A stretch of 55,843 bases of DNA from Fodinibius sp050117475 (GTDB taxonomy: Bacteria; Bacteroidota; Rhodothermia; Balneolales; Balneolaceae). Below the pieces are notes generated by a model. It had not been told where the DNA came from. It saw only the letters and a program-made list of their open reading frames with translations, and made no database searches. Where the stretch lies: the NCBI GenBank assembly GCA_050117475.1, contig JASFMR010000009.1, positions 1 through 55,843 of the forward strand. The letters are read 5' to 3'. The position numbers and the translations under genes are program-made. Position 1 is the first letter of the stretch. Each line of letters opens with the position of its first letter. Below are positions 35,940 through 45,050 of the stretch, piece after piece.

Positions 35940-37703
35940 TCAATAATTAGGAAACTCACAGGTGATTTGAGCTCCCTTTTCAATATCAGTAACATTTAAT
36001 TGCCCACCCAGCAATTGTGCGCGGTATTTCATGGTAGTAATTCCAATTCCCTTACCGCCGGTATCTTTCATTGATCTCGAAAATCCCCTGCCGTTATCAA
36101 TAATTTGTAGAAGAATATTTTTTTCTGATTCATCAAGCACAATTTTGACGGTATCCGCTTTCCCGTGCATAACAGAATTCCGGATAGCCTCTTGCGCAAT
36201 ACGATATATGTGTTGAATAATATTTTTTTCCCTGATTTCCATCCCGGAATTAATATTTAAATCACACTGTACATCATAAAGCTTTTCTGTTTTCAATTTT
36301 AACTGTTTCAAAGCCCCCTCCAAATTGTCCGCATTAATCCCTGACGCAACGAGACCTCGGGCCAAATCCCTCAACTTCCCGTCTACTTCGTGGATTAACT
36401 CAGATATTTCCTTGACCTCATCAGCCCCTCCAAGTCCATTTGCAGTAAGTATCCGACTCAGATTGAGGCTCATCAACCGTAAACCTGATAGTGTCTGGCC
36501 AATATTGTCGTGTAAGTAGGAAGCTAAGCGCATTTGTTCATTTTGACTGACCTCAACAATTTTTTGCTCTAACTTTCTCTGTTTAGTCAAATCCTTCATG
36601 ACACAAATGAAGTTCTTTTCGCCAGCTAAAAATATTTCATTTATCGAGACGCTTAAGGGAAATATGGAACCCTCTTTACGCTTCCCCGTCATTTCCCGTT
36701 CATTGATACTTATGGAGCCCTCCCCCTCATTAATATTCACAAAGTAGGTTGGAAAAATATGTTCTTTTCTTGTATTGAAAAGCATATTAATATCCCTACC
36801 GATAATTTCACTTGGTTTGTAACCGAATATGTTATTTACCGCCTTGTTGCAGGTGGTAATTATACCCTTGCCGTTTATGGAAAGAATTCCATCAGAAACA
36901 TTATCCAAAATGATCTCTCGATGTACTTGGTTCTGCCGCATTTCACTTTCCAACTGTTTATTCGTTGTGATATCTCTTGCAATAGCCGAAGCACCAATGA
37001 GATTTCCGGAATCATCTTTGATTGGTGAAATGGATAGTGATATTTCAATTTCCCTGCCCTTTTTATCTTTCCTTTTGGTCTCAAGGTGGTCTACAGGCTT
37101 CCCCTTTTTAAGTTGCCGCATAATTTCTTGAAATTCCCTTTTTTTACGTTCGGGGATAATCAGATCTATATGCTGACCCAGAGCCTCTTCTTCAGAATAT
37201 CCGTATATTTTTTCTGCTGCACGGTTCCAGCTCGTTATGGTTCCATCCAAGTTTTTTCCAATAATTGCATCGTCACTCGAAGAAACAATTGCAGCCAAAC
37301 GAAGAGACTTCTCTAGAGATAAGCTATTGAGAAATCTGCACGCAATAATTGATGCGGTTATGGCATTTTCAGGCTGATTTTCTGAAAGAGCAGCAACTAA
37401 GAAAAAATATTCTAAGTACTCGTCCTTATCCTTTTCTTTCCAACTGTATTTAATTGTTTTACCTTTTTTTATTCTCTCCAAATCATTTTGCAACTCTCCC
37501 GGATAAAGAATGAAAAGATCATTTAACTTTTCACCAAGGATCTCATCCCTAGAGTACCCAAAAATATTTTCCGCCTCTCTATTCCAATTGATAATTCTGC
37601 CATTCAAGTCGAGCGTTATAACGCTATTCTCCAATTCCTCAAAAGATTTGATTGAGGATTCTATCTCTAAACCCGACTTACTCTTTTGGGACTGATTTAC
37701 CAT
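35940..37703 (-). CDS. orphan sensor histidine kinase with three PAS domains (NarX-type)
   Basis: A 587-residue soluble kinase without membrane helices. Three PAS domains lie at about residues 15-120, 130-250 and 260-380 (each with a WNREAENIFGY- or FGYKPSEIIG-like core). A HisKA_3-type dimerisation helix follows (SYLHDNIGQTLSGLRLMS, with His in LHDNIGQ), then an ATPase domain with IAQEAIRNSVMHG (N box), IIDNGRGF (G1) and GKGIGITTM (G2). This HK family normally pairs with a NarL/LuxR-type response regulator, but none is adjacent or in the window. Cytosolic PAS sensors detect redox, oxygen or small ligands; the nearby copper/oxidase-like genes make redox attractive, but this is an inference. 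Gene is single; the start is ATG 37703. Confidence 0.9.
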   Translation of the reverse strand: MVNQSQKSKSGLEIESSIKSFEELENSVITLDLNGRIINWNREAENIFGYSRDEILGEKLNDLFILYPGELQNDLERIKKGKTIKYSWKEKDKDEYLEYFFLVAALSENQPENAITASIIACRFLNSLSLEKSLRLAAIVSSSDDAIIGKNLDGTITSWNRAAEKIYGYSEEEALGQHIDLIIPERKKREFQEIMRQLKKGKPVDHLETKRKDKKGREIEISLSISPIKDDSGNLIGASAIARDITTNKQLESEMRQNQVHREIILDNVSDGILSINGKGIITTCNKAVNNIFGYKPSEIIGRDINMLFNTRKEHIFPTYFVNINEGEGSISINEREMTGKRKEGSIFPLSVSINEIFLAGEKNFICVMKDLTKQRKLEQKIVEVSQNEQMRLASYLHDNIGQTLSGLRLMSLNLSRILTANGLGGADEVKEISELIHEVDGKLRDLARGLVASGINADNLEGALKQLKLKTEKLYDVQCDLNINSGMEIREKNIIQHIYRIAQEAIRNSVMHGKADTVKIVLDESEKNILLQIIDNGRGFSRSMKDTGGKGIGITTMKYRAQLLGGQLNVTDIEKGAQITCEFPNY

Positions 37704-37931
37704 AGCATCCCAGTTAAATCAAAGAAAACCTTAAGTTAAGTCTAACAAAAAAAGGAATAAGCACCAAGGCTAATAATGGAAATCCCTACATTTTTTTACT
37801 TTTTCTCCTTTCAAACGTCAATTTTCTGTTTCAGTATTATAATAGTCCAATCTGGAGGATTTTAAAAAGGGATTATCGTTAGATTTTCACGCACATTATT
37901 CATGAAGAGAGGCGAGCTTGAGGCTTTTCGA

Positions 37932-38756
37932 TCAGCTAACCTGGCTCATAACAATTTTATCAAACATTGAATCTCCAAACCACCTGCGCATCCAAATCAA
38001 AGGCTTTGCTAATTTACCTTTGGCATAGCGCGTTTTGGGATTTTTGGCTGCCACCGCTTTTGAAATCATTTTCGCAATAACACTCGGATCTGTTCCTGCC
38101 CCTTTTTCGTATGATTCAACCGTTGACTTGGCCACTGCCTTAGCTAATTCGCTGTAAGGCCCCTCTCCCGAGCGTTCCAGGAGAGGCTGGTGCAAAACGT
38201 CCCCGAATTCCGTGGTAACGATCCCGGGCTCTATGACTACCACGTCTATGTTAAATTCTTTGAGCTCCAGGCGCAGGCAGTCGCTCCATCCCTCAAGAGC
38301 ATGTTTGGTGGCATGATACCATGCACCCAATGGTGTATATATCTTACCGCCCATAGAAGACATATTGATTATTTTGCCCCATTGCTGCTCCCTCATATGC
38401 GGAAGTACCAGCTGAGTCAACCGGGCTAAACCAAAAAGATTCACATCAAATTGACGGCGCGCATCCTCGATGCTGGTATCTTCGACAGCCCCATAGATAG
38501 CATAGCCCGCATTATTTACTAATACATCAACACCTCCATGATTTTTTTGGATGGTGTCAATCACATTTTGCACATCCCTTTCTTTCGTAATATCCATTTG
38601 AATCGCATAAGCCCCAAGCTCTTCCAGATCTTTCATTTTCTCAATGCGGCGTGCAGCCCCATATACGATAAGTCCGTCATCCAACAATTGTTTCGCTGTG
38701 GCTTTTCCGATCCCGGAAGATGCCCCGGTTACAAGTGCTGCCTTTTGTGTCCTCAT
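37932..38756 (-). CDS. short-chain dehydrogenase/reductase (classical SDR)
   Basis: A 274-residue NAD(P)-dependent oxidoreductase. The cofactor motif TGASSGIGKATAKQL lies at the N-terminus; NNAGYAIYG, the catalytic serine in INMSSMGG and the WYHATKHALEGW active site (Tyr-x3-Lys) are all present. The Arg in GAARRIEKM favours NADP. C-terminal EPGIVTTEFG and the tail match broad-range SDRs acting on alcohols or ketones. It lies 3 bases after the upstream SDR gene on the minus strand and is the last gene of the TetR-controlled operon. Family certain; substrate unknown. Confidence 0.9.
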   Translation of the reverse strand: MRTQKAALVTGASSGIGKATAKQLLDDGLIVYGAARRIEKMKDLEELGAYAIQMDITKERDVQNVIDTIQKNHGGVDVLVNNAGYAIYGAVEDTSIEDARRQFDVNLFGLARLTQLVLPHMREQQWGKIINMSSMGGKIYTPLGAWYHATKHALEGWSDCLRLELKEFNIDVVVIEPGIVTTEFGDVLHQPLLERSGEGPYSELAKAVAKSTVESYEKGAGTDPSVIAKMISKAVAAKNPKTRYAKGKLAKPLIWMRRWFGDSMFDKIVMSQVS

Positions 38757-38759
38757 TGT

Positions 38760-39689
38760 TCAATGATTTTTATTAGGTCTGATTTCAAATTCAACTCCAG
38801 TTAACACTTCGGAAACATCCCAAAGTTTTTTCGCAGCTTCTCTATCCTTTGCGACCTTAGCCCTCTCGGCCAAACCGGGCGCTCCCTTCATTTCATTAAA
38901 GCCCTGTGGCCCATAATAATCCCCACCATTGACATTCGGACCAAGTGCCGCCTGCAGTGTCGGTAAAGCACCTTTCTTTGGAGAATGGCTTACAAAGGGG
39001 ATCAGAGTAAATTTTAATAAATTGTATAAAAAGGCGGGTATGTGCCTTCCCAGATCCGTCGGTGAAACTCCGGGATGCGCACTTACCGATAAAATCTTCT
39101 TTCCCCCAGCTTTTAATCTGCGATCGAGTTCATCCCCAAACATCAAACAGGCCAGTTTGCTCTGTGAATAAGCTTTTCGCCTGTCATAATCCTGCTCCCA
39201 TTGAAGGTTCCCAAAATGTAGTTGGCCTCTTTTATGCGCATTACTGCTTAGAGATACAACGCGTGAGTCCGAGTTATCAGGCATATGGTCAATCAGTAAA
39301 GCAGTAAGCGTAAAATGCCCCAGGTAATTAACCCCAAATTGGAGTTCGAACCCATCTTCTGTTGTACTGTATGGCGGAACCATTACCCCGGCATTGTTGA
39401 TGAGTAAATCCAATTTTTCGAATCTTTCCTTAAAGCCTTCAGCAAATTTTTTTATGGATGACAAACTGCTTAAATCCAGGTGCATAATTTCCAAATCTGC
39501 TTCCGGCAGAATATCCAAAATATCGGTCTTCGCTTTTTGAGCTTTCTCCTTATTTCGACAGGCCATAATTACCTTCACGTCTTTCTTTGCAAGTCCGATA
39601 GTGGTTTCGTAGCCGAGACCGGTATTTGCCCCAGTTACGATGGCATTTTTGTCTTTTTGGGAAGGTATATGTTTTAAATCAAAACTCAT
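38760..39689 (-). CDS. short-chain dehydrogenase/reductase, retinol-dehydrogenase-like
   Basis: A 309-residue SDR. The nucleotide-binding motif is TGANTGLGYETTIGL, followed by NNAGVM, SLSSNAH (catalytic Ser) and YSQSKLACLMF (Tyr-x3-Lys). MACRNKEKAQKAKTDI and NYLGHFTLTALL are typical of the retinol dehydrogenase / WW-domain oxidoreductase-like branch, which is often annotated as protochlorophyllide-reductase-like by similarity only. It starts 58 bases after the TetR stop, with an exact copy of the TetR operator between them. Likely to act on a lipophilic alcohol or aldehyde together with the following SDR, as induced by the TetR ligand. Confidence 0.9.
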   Translation of the reverse strand: MSFDLKHIPSQKDKNAIVTGANTGLGYETTIGLAKKDVKVIMACRNKEKAQKAKTDILDILPEADLEIMHLDLSSLSSIKKFAEGFKERFEKLDLLINNAGVMVPPYSTTEDGFELQFGVNYLGHFTLTALLIDHMPDNSDSRVVSLSSNAHKRGQLHFGNLQWEQDYDRRKAYSQSKLACLMFGDELDRRLKAGGKKILSVSAHPGVSPTDLGRHIPAFLYNLLKFTLIPFVSHSPKKGALPTLQAALGPNVNGGDYYGPQGFNEMKGAPGLAERAKVAKDREAAKKLWDVSEVLTGVEFEIRPNKNH

Positions 39690-39714
39690 GATTATCTTAT
39701 TTCTATTTCAAATA

Positions 39715-39731
39715 GATTGAATGTTCATTCG
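39715..39731 (-). promoter_or_regulatory. TetR operator copy 2 (before the SDR genes)
   Basis: GATTGAATGTTCATTCG is identical to the copy at 40318-40334. It contains the dyad TGAATG-TT-CATTCG and ends 25 bases before the SDR start codon. Being placed between tetR and the SDR genes, it suggests an internal repressed promoter. Confidence 0.65.
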
Positions 39732-39747
39732 AACCGGGCCAAAAAAT

Positions 39748-40305
39748 TTAAACTTCCGTAAAACTTATCCAGGAAGTGTAGATGGCCTCCTCCACAATAT
39801 CACCAGTCAAATGATCATTCTCTGATAACTTCATTTGGATTAATGTTTTTATATTTCCGTAATACAACTGCCCCAACAATTCGATGGGTATTTTTCGGAA
39901 CGTCCCCCCACTTAGTTGCTCTTCAAAAAAATCAATGACAGGCTGGTAATATCCCTGTGATTTCTTCTTCGTTTCTTCCGTAATTATCGGTGTAAAAGCC
40001 ACCTGTTCCGTAAAGATAAATTTAAGCGGATTTTGCGTATAGTACTTATAAACAGCTTTGAAAATATTTGAGAAAGCTTCCTTCGGAGTATTACTATCGG
40101 CCAACGCGGCTTGGGTTCGTTTCCCAAATTCCTTTTTAATTTGCAGATACAACTCATTTATAATTTCATCCTTACTGTTAAAGTGATGATAGATTGTACC
40201 AACTGCTACTCCGGAATGTTTGGCCACTTTCGACATCGGTGTGTTATGCACTCCCAGCTCGGAAATTAACTCAAGGGTACTATCTAATATTGCTTCCTTT
40301 TTCAT
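39748..40305 (-). CDS. TetR/AcrR-family transcriptional regulator
   Basis: A 185-residue repressor-type protein. The N-terminal helix-turn-helix (MSKVAKHSGVAVGTIYHHFNSKDEI, residues about 25-50) is a clear TetR_N domain; the rest is a helical ligand-binding domain with aromatic patches, including LKFIFTEQVAF and FFEEQL. ATG 40305 is chosen; a TTG six bases upstream would add two residues. Two identical 17-bp palindromic sites, one 12 bases before this gene and one between it and the SDR pair, show likely autorepression and control of the SDR genes. The ligand is unknown but may be a fatty or aromatic compound handled by the SDRs. Confidence 0.9.
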   Translation of the reverse strand: MKKEAILDSTLELISELGVHNTPMSKVAKHSGVAVGTIYHHFNSKDEIINELYLQIKKEFGKRTQAALADSNTPKEAFSNIFKAVYKYYTQNPLKFIFTEQVAFTPIITEETKKKSQGYYQPVIDFFEEQLSGGTFRKIPIELLGQLYYGNIKTLIQMKLSENDHLTGDIVEEAIYTSWISFTEV

Positions 40306-40317
40306 CCCCAATATGTC

Positions 40318-40334
40318 GATTGAATGTTCATTCG
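40318..40334 (-). promoter_or_regulatory. TetR operator copy 1 (before tetR)
   Basis: GATTGAATGTTCATTCG with dyad TGAATG-TT-CATTCG, ending 12 bases upstream of the tetR ATG. It is the exact counterpart of 39715-39731, and TetR-type regulators bind dyads of this kind. It probably overlaps the transcription start of tetR. Confidence 0.7.
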
Positions 40335-40541
40335 GTATTGTATGAAAATATTGAGGGTTTTAAAAATATGAATTGCCATTTTTACAGAGGGGCGCCCAAA
40401 AACACAGAACAGTCAATAAAGTGAACTATTATAAATAATAATATACTTTCCTGTTCCCAACGCAATATTCCTCCCTCATTTTTATAATTTCCGTGTCATC
40501 GGGCTACCAGCGGCGATACGCTTTGGATATGATAACCCTGC

Positions 40542-42023
40542 TTACAGGTTAAACCAACTGGATAATTGACGGTCATCGGTATGTTCAGAAATGTGGCTAA
40601 ACTCATTTGTTGAGGATGAATAATTATAATTCTGCGACCATAAGTCAACTTTTTGGACTACTTCCTTTATAGCACCCAAAATATAGTTCAGCTCGTCGTT
40701 GGTCATCGTCGGATGCAGCGACAACCTAACCCAGCCGGGCTTTTGGGAATAGTCGCCCTTATCTATAAGGTCTGTTATTCGTTTAGACTGTTTTTGGGAT
40801 ACATGCAACAGCAAATGGCCGTATGTTCCCGCACAAGAACATCCGCCTCTTACCTGAATACCAAACCTGTCATTTAGTAGTTTTACCATGAGGTTGTGAT
40901 GTACATTATCCACATAGAATGAGAATATCCCCAATCTCTTTTTTACATTTTCAGCAAGCAGGTGCACCTGCGGAATTTTTTCAAATGCCTCAAAGCAGGT
41001 CTCTGTTAATTCTTCTTCCCTTGCTCTTATTTTCTCTACCGACATCTTTTCTTTAAGCCTCACAGCAAGGGCTGCGCGCATGGCCTGAAGAAATCCGGGG
41101 GTTCCACCGTCTTCCCTGACTTCGATATCATTAAAATAATGGCGCCCGCCCCATGGATTAGTCCAAGTAACTGTTCCTCCGCCCGGATGGTCGGGAATAC
41201 GATTTTTATACAGTTTTTTATCAAAAATAAGGACCCCGGAACTGCCCGGCCCTCCAAGAAATTTGTGAGGTGAGAAAAAGATAGCATCCAGATGTTCCGC
41301 TTCATTCCCAGGATGCATATTAATATCCACATAGGGGGCCGAAGCAGCAAAATCAACGAAACAGTATCCCCCGTGGGTGTGCATAATTTCAGCAAGACGA
41401 TGATAGGGAGTCTCAACACCGGTAACATTAGAACATGCCGTGAAGGAACCAATTTTCATTTTCCTGTCGCTATATTTTTCGACTTCCTTGGCCAGATTAT
41501 CCGGATTCACTAATAGATCCTCAGTCGGTTCGATCACAACAACGTCAGCAATCGTCTCCAGCCAGGTTGTCTGATTGGAGTGGTGTTCCATATGGGTAAC
41601 AAATACGACCGGTCGTTCTTCTTCCGGGATCGCAAGCTGGTCAATGTATTTTTCAGGCATTTTTAAGCCCAGGATGCGTTGAAATTTGCAAAGTACGCTG
41701 GTCATGCCTGAACCGGCTGTGATGATTACATCATCCGGGGAAGCATTGACATGTTCTTTAATAATGGCATGGGATTCATGGTAGGCCCGAGTCATCAGCT
41801 TCCCGGTATAACTGGATTCAGAATGTGTGTTTCCTATGCGAGGTCCAATTTGCTTCCGAAGGATATCTTCAATGGGAGCATACAACCGCCCACTGGCAAT
41901 CCAATCCGCATAAACCAATGGTTTTATCCCTTCGGGTGTTTCAAATTCAGTATCTATCCCTACGGTGTTTTCCCTGAAATGCTGAAAATATTTTTCCAAT
42001 GTAAGAGAGCGTTCTTGAAGCAT
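40542..42023 (-). CDS. aminotransferase class V-fold PLP enzyme (cysteine-desulfurase-like)
   Basis: A 493-residue fold-type I PLP enzyme. The PLP lysine sits in FFSPHKFLGGPGSSG; the phosphate-binding and Asp segments TAGSGMTSVL and GGYCFVDFAASAP are in place, as is HMEHHSNQTTW. Near the C-terminus RGGCSCAGTYGHLLL provides Cys residues in the region where desulfurases have their catalytic Cys, but the context differs from IscS or SufS, and no scaffold genes (IscU, SufBCD) are near. It may be a selenocysteine lyase- or desulfurase-like enzyme of unknown substrate. Single gene on the minus strand. Fold certain; activity moderate. Confidence 0.82.
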   Translation of the reverse strand: MLQERSLTLEKYFQHFRENTVGIDTEFETPEGIKPLVYADWIASGRLYAPIEDILRKQIGPRIGNTHSESSYTGKLMTRAYHESHAIIKEHVNASPDDVIITAGSGMTSVLCKFQRILGLKMPEKYIDQLAIPEEERPVVFVTHMEHHSNQTTWLETIADVVVIEPTEDLLVNPDNLAKEVEKYSDRKMKIGSFTACSNVTGVETPYHRLAEIMHTHGGYCFVDFAASAPYVDINMHPGNEAEHLDAIFFSPHKFLGGPGSSGVLIFDKKLYKNRIPDHPGGGTVTWTNPWGGRHYFNDIEVREDGGTPGFLQAMRAALAVRLKEKMSVEKIRAREEELTETCFEAFEKIPQVHLLAENVKKRLGIFSFYVDNVHHNLMVKLLNDRFGIQVRGGCSCAGTYGHLLLHVSQKQSKRITDLIDKGDYSQKPGWVRLSLHPTMTNDELNYILGAIKEVVQKVDLWSQNYNYSSSTNEFSHISEHTDDRQLSSWFNL

Positions 42024-42257
42024 TGCAATAAAAAAGATTTGTTATTATAACCAGTATCCATCAATAAAATACTAAATATCAGATTATAAATTTATTGAAA
42101 CACTCACTAAACAAACAGTTATGATTCATAAGGGCCGAATTATAATTAATTTATCTTTTCTGTCACAAAAAGCTCATTCTTATCTCTTCTTTTAAAAAAG
42201 CTGCTTCACCAATAAGTCTTTTGGTATAATTATCAAACTAAGAATAGCTCTATAATC

Positions 42258-42995
42258 ATGCTAAGAAGCAATGTTCTCTATACAACTGTAGTGGGGATAT
42301 TATTTCTTTTCTTTGGTTTTATCCTGGAACAAGAGGATAATATCCAAATTAACATCGACCAAGCTACTCACTTTGTAGTAAAAGATACCTTGGGTCGCAA
42401 AACGGGATATAACCCTTTAACAAATACTAAATTCGATGAAATTCCGGGCGGTAATTACGCAAGCCTTACCCTTGGAGGCATTGGATCCGAGAATGGATCC
42501 CGATATGCTCATGAATTCCGAACGCTAGTCAACCCGCCCCTGGATGGTACATATCACTTAAACGTCTACGGCGTAAAATTGGGCAAATACAAAGTAACCA
42601 TCCTTTTAAACAGGGATCATAAATTGACCCGATTACAGAAAATCGGCGTTACTGATTCCGGGGATACGACTAGCTTTTTATTTACAAAAGGCAAACACCC
42701 TGTTTTAACAAAAGAAATAAATGCTGCTGAGTTGCGAAAAGATCTGGCATTGTCTTATAAAATGGGCTGGATTTCTGATAAAACTCTTTACCGGAGTTTG
42801 CTTCATAAACTCATATATGCCGAAAATCTCTACGCCCAAGGTAAAATAAAGGCAGGCATTCAAACCTTGCAGACAACCGCCAGTAACATTACGGAGCAGC
42901 TGGGAAATGACGATGCCTCTTCAATCCTTACTGAGGATGCAAAATCGTTAATTCGAAAATGGGAAAGCAATTTGAAGGTAAGGGTTATACCATAA
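42258..42995 (+). CDS. secreted protein with C-terminal FIMAH-type helical domain
   Basis: A 245-residue protein with an N-terminal hydrophobic helix (signal or anchor, VVGILFLFFGFIL) and no clear cleavage site. Residues about 25-150 form a beta-rich unit (THFVVKDTLGRKTGYNP, YHLNVYGVKLGKYKVTILL). The last 85 residues (SYKMGWISDKTLYRSLLHKL, IKAGIQTLQTT, SLIRKW) resemble the FIMAH helical domain found at the end of secreted and cell-wall-associated proteins. Only 13 bases separate its stop from the end of the Kup gene on the other strand. Function unknown; probably extracytoplasmic. The FIMAH call is by eye and would need a profile search. Confidence 0.65.
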   Translation: MLRSNVLYTTVVGILFLFFGFILEQEDNIQINIDQATHFVVKDTLGRKTGYNPLTNTKFDEIPGGNYASLTLGGIGSENGSRYAHEFRTLVNPPLDGTYHLNVYGVKLGKYKVTILLNRDHKLTRLQKIGVTDSGDTTSFLFTKGKHPVLTKEINAAELRKDLALSYKMGWISDKTLYRSLLHKLIYAENLYAQGKIKAGIQTLQTTASNITEQLGNDDASSILTEDAKSLIRKWESNLKVRVIP

Positions 42996-43008
42996 CAGGT
43001 TCTCTTTT

Positions 43009-44904
43009 CTACAACTCGACCTGGGTGCCAATTTCAATGACTCGATCCGACGGAATCCGGAAGTAAGAGGCGGCCCGACGGGCGTTACGTGACATCCAGG
43101 CAAAGAGTTGCTCTCTCCATAAAGCCATCCCCGGCCTTTTGGTTGCAAGGATGGTTTCTCGTCCAAGAAAGAATGTGGTTTCCTCCAGATCAAATCCCTC
43201 TCCGTCGGTTTCGGCCCGGCGAAGCAATGCAGGCACATCCGGGTCTTCAGCAAAACCAATGTTTGCATTAATGCGCCAGACATTCTTGCCCAATAATTCA
43301 ATTTCAAGACGTTCTTTCTCAGGAATATGGGGAATTTCTCGCATTACCAGCGTCAGTAGGATTACCCGTTCATGCAAAATCTTGTTGTGTTTAAGATTGT
43401 GAAGCAACGCCGGTGGCGTTCCTTTAGGATTTGAATCCATAAATACGGCGGTACCCAGTATTCTCTCCGGCATTTCTTCACCTATTTTCTTAATAAACTG
43501 CTCATGGGGTATAATCTTTTCGTGCAGCCGTTTGCCAAGTATTTGCCGGCCGTGCTTCCAGGTCGTCATGATAGTAAACATAATTCCGGCAACCACTAGC
43601 GGGAACCATCCGCCGGACGGGATCTTTGGAAGGTTGGCACCCCAAAACGGGAGATCTATGGCAAGTAATGCCAACCCCATCACAGCCACAACCCACTTGC
43701 TCCATTTCCACCTGCTTCGTGCTACCACAGCGAATAGTATCGTGGTAAACACCATGTCGGTCGTAACCGCAACACCATAAGCTGAAGCAAGATTGCTCGA
43801 TGTTCTGAAACCGATAACAAGTCCAATACAGGCAATCATTAACATCCAGTTAATAGCCGGCAAGTATATTTGCCCAAACTGTGTCTCAGAGGTCTGCTCT
43901 ACTTTTAGTCGGGGCAGGTAACCAAGTTGGACTGCCTGCCTCGTCAGTGAAAAAGCCCCTGAAATAACTGCCTGGGAAGCAATAATAGTGGCCATCGTTG
44001 CCAAAATAACCAGCGGATATAACCCCCACTCAGGGATCATGTAAAAAAACGGGTGGTCGATGGTTTCCGGCTGACTGATAATAAGGGCTCCCTGGCCAAA
44101 ATAGTTGAGAAGCAATGAAGGCAACACCACACAAAACCAGGTCAACCGAATGGGAAGCAGGCCAAAATGTCCGATATCGGCATATAAGGCCTCTCCCCCC
44201 GTTACAACCAGAAACACAGAACCCAGCACCAGGAATCCCGCCCAGCCGTTGCGAATGAAAAATGAAAAGCCCTGTAAGGGATTCAACGCTGCCAACACAT
44301 TCGGATGTTGTACTACCTGTATAGCTCCCAATACGGCCAGTGTAATAAACCAGGTAAGCGTTATCGGCCCGAACACAGCCCCCACCCCGGCCGTGCCGTG
44401 AGACTGTACAGCAAAAAGCCCAACAAGTATACCAATGGTTATGGGAATAACATAAGGTTGAAAGACAGGGGTTGCTACTTCAAGCCCTTCAATGGCACTG
44501 ATTACTGAAATAGCCGGGGTAATCATGCTGTCACCGTATAGTAAGGCGGCCCCAAACAGCCCTGTTAGAACCAGTATCCAACGGCGCCCTTTTGCATTTT
44601 GGGTAGGTGGACTGACAAGTGCTGTCAGGGCAATAATACCGCCCTCCCCGTTATTGTCTGCCCGCAACACCAACACCAGGTATTTTATCGAAATAACAAG
44701 AATGAGCGACCAAAAAATAAGCGAGAGGACTCCAAGCACATTTTCCGGAGTACCTGCCAGCCCATAGGACGAATGAAACGATTCCCGAATCGCATAAATG
44801 GGACTCGTCCCAATATCTCCATATACCACACCAATGGCCGTCAGGCTCAAGATAGCAAGTGATTTCCCCCTGGGAGTATCATTGGAGTCTCTGAATTTTG
44901 TCAT
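43009..44904 (-). CDS. kup: Kup/TrkD low-affinity potassium transporter
   Basis: A 631-residue inner-membrane K+ uptake protein. The signature GVVYGDIGTSPIYAIRE near the N-terminus and ADNNGEGGIIAL are diagnostic of the Kup/HAK family, followed by about 12 membrane helices (residues 20-440) and a C-terminal cytoplasmic domain of about 150 residues. Length is typical. These carriers import K+ with H+ and work when Trk systems are limited, for example at low pH or osmotic stress. The gene is single on the minus strand with ATG 44904. Family secure. Confidence 0.97.
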   Translation of the reverse strand: MTKFRDSNDTPRGKSLAILSLTAIGVVYGDIGTSPIYAIRESFHSSYGLAGTPENVLGVLSLIFWSLILVISIKYLVLVLRADNNGEGGIIALTALVSPPTQNAKGRRWILVLTGLFGAALLYGDSMITPAISVISAIEGLEVATPVFQPYVIPITIGILVGLFAVQSHGTAGVGAVFGPITLTWFITLAVLGAIQVVQHPNVLAALNPLQGFSFFIRNGWAGFLVLGSVFLVVTGGEALYADIGHFGLLPIRLTWFCVVLPSLLLNYFGQGALIISQPETIDHPFFYMIPEWGLYPLVILATMATIIASQAVISGAFSLTRQAVQLGYLPRLKVEQTSETQFGQIYLPAINWMLMIACIGLVIGFRTSSNLASAYGVAVTTDMVFTTILFAVVARSRWKWSKWVVAVMGLALLAIDLPFWGANLPKIPSGGWFPLVVAGIMFTIMTTWKHGRQILGKRLHEKIIPHEQFIKKIGEEMPERILGTAVFMDSNPKGTPPALLHNLKHNKILHERVILLTLVMREIPHIPEKERLEIELLGKNVWRINANIGFAEDPDVPALLRRAETDGEGFDLEETTFFLGRETILATKRPGMALWREQLFAWMSRNARRAASYFRIPSDRVIEIGTQVEL

Positions 44905-45050
44905 ATTACTTTTGTAAATGAAATCATATATCCAGCCATCTGTTTTATGTACTCTACTTTACGGAGGAAACGCCTTATCTGTTGTAGGGGAAAGACTTAT
45001 TTATATGTGGGTATGGAGAAATCCTTCCGTATATACCAATGTGGGTGTAA

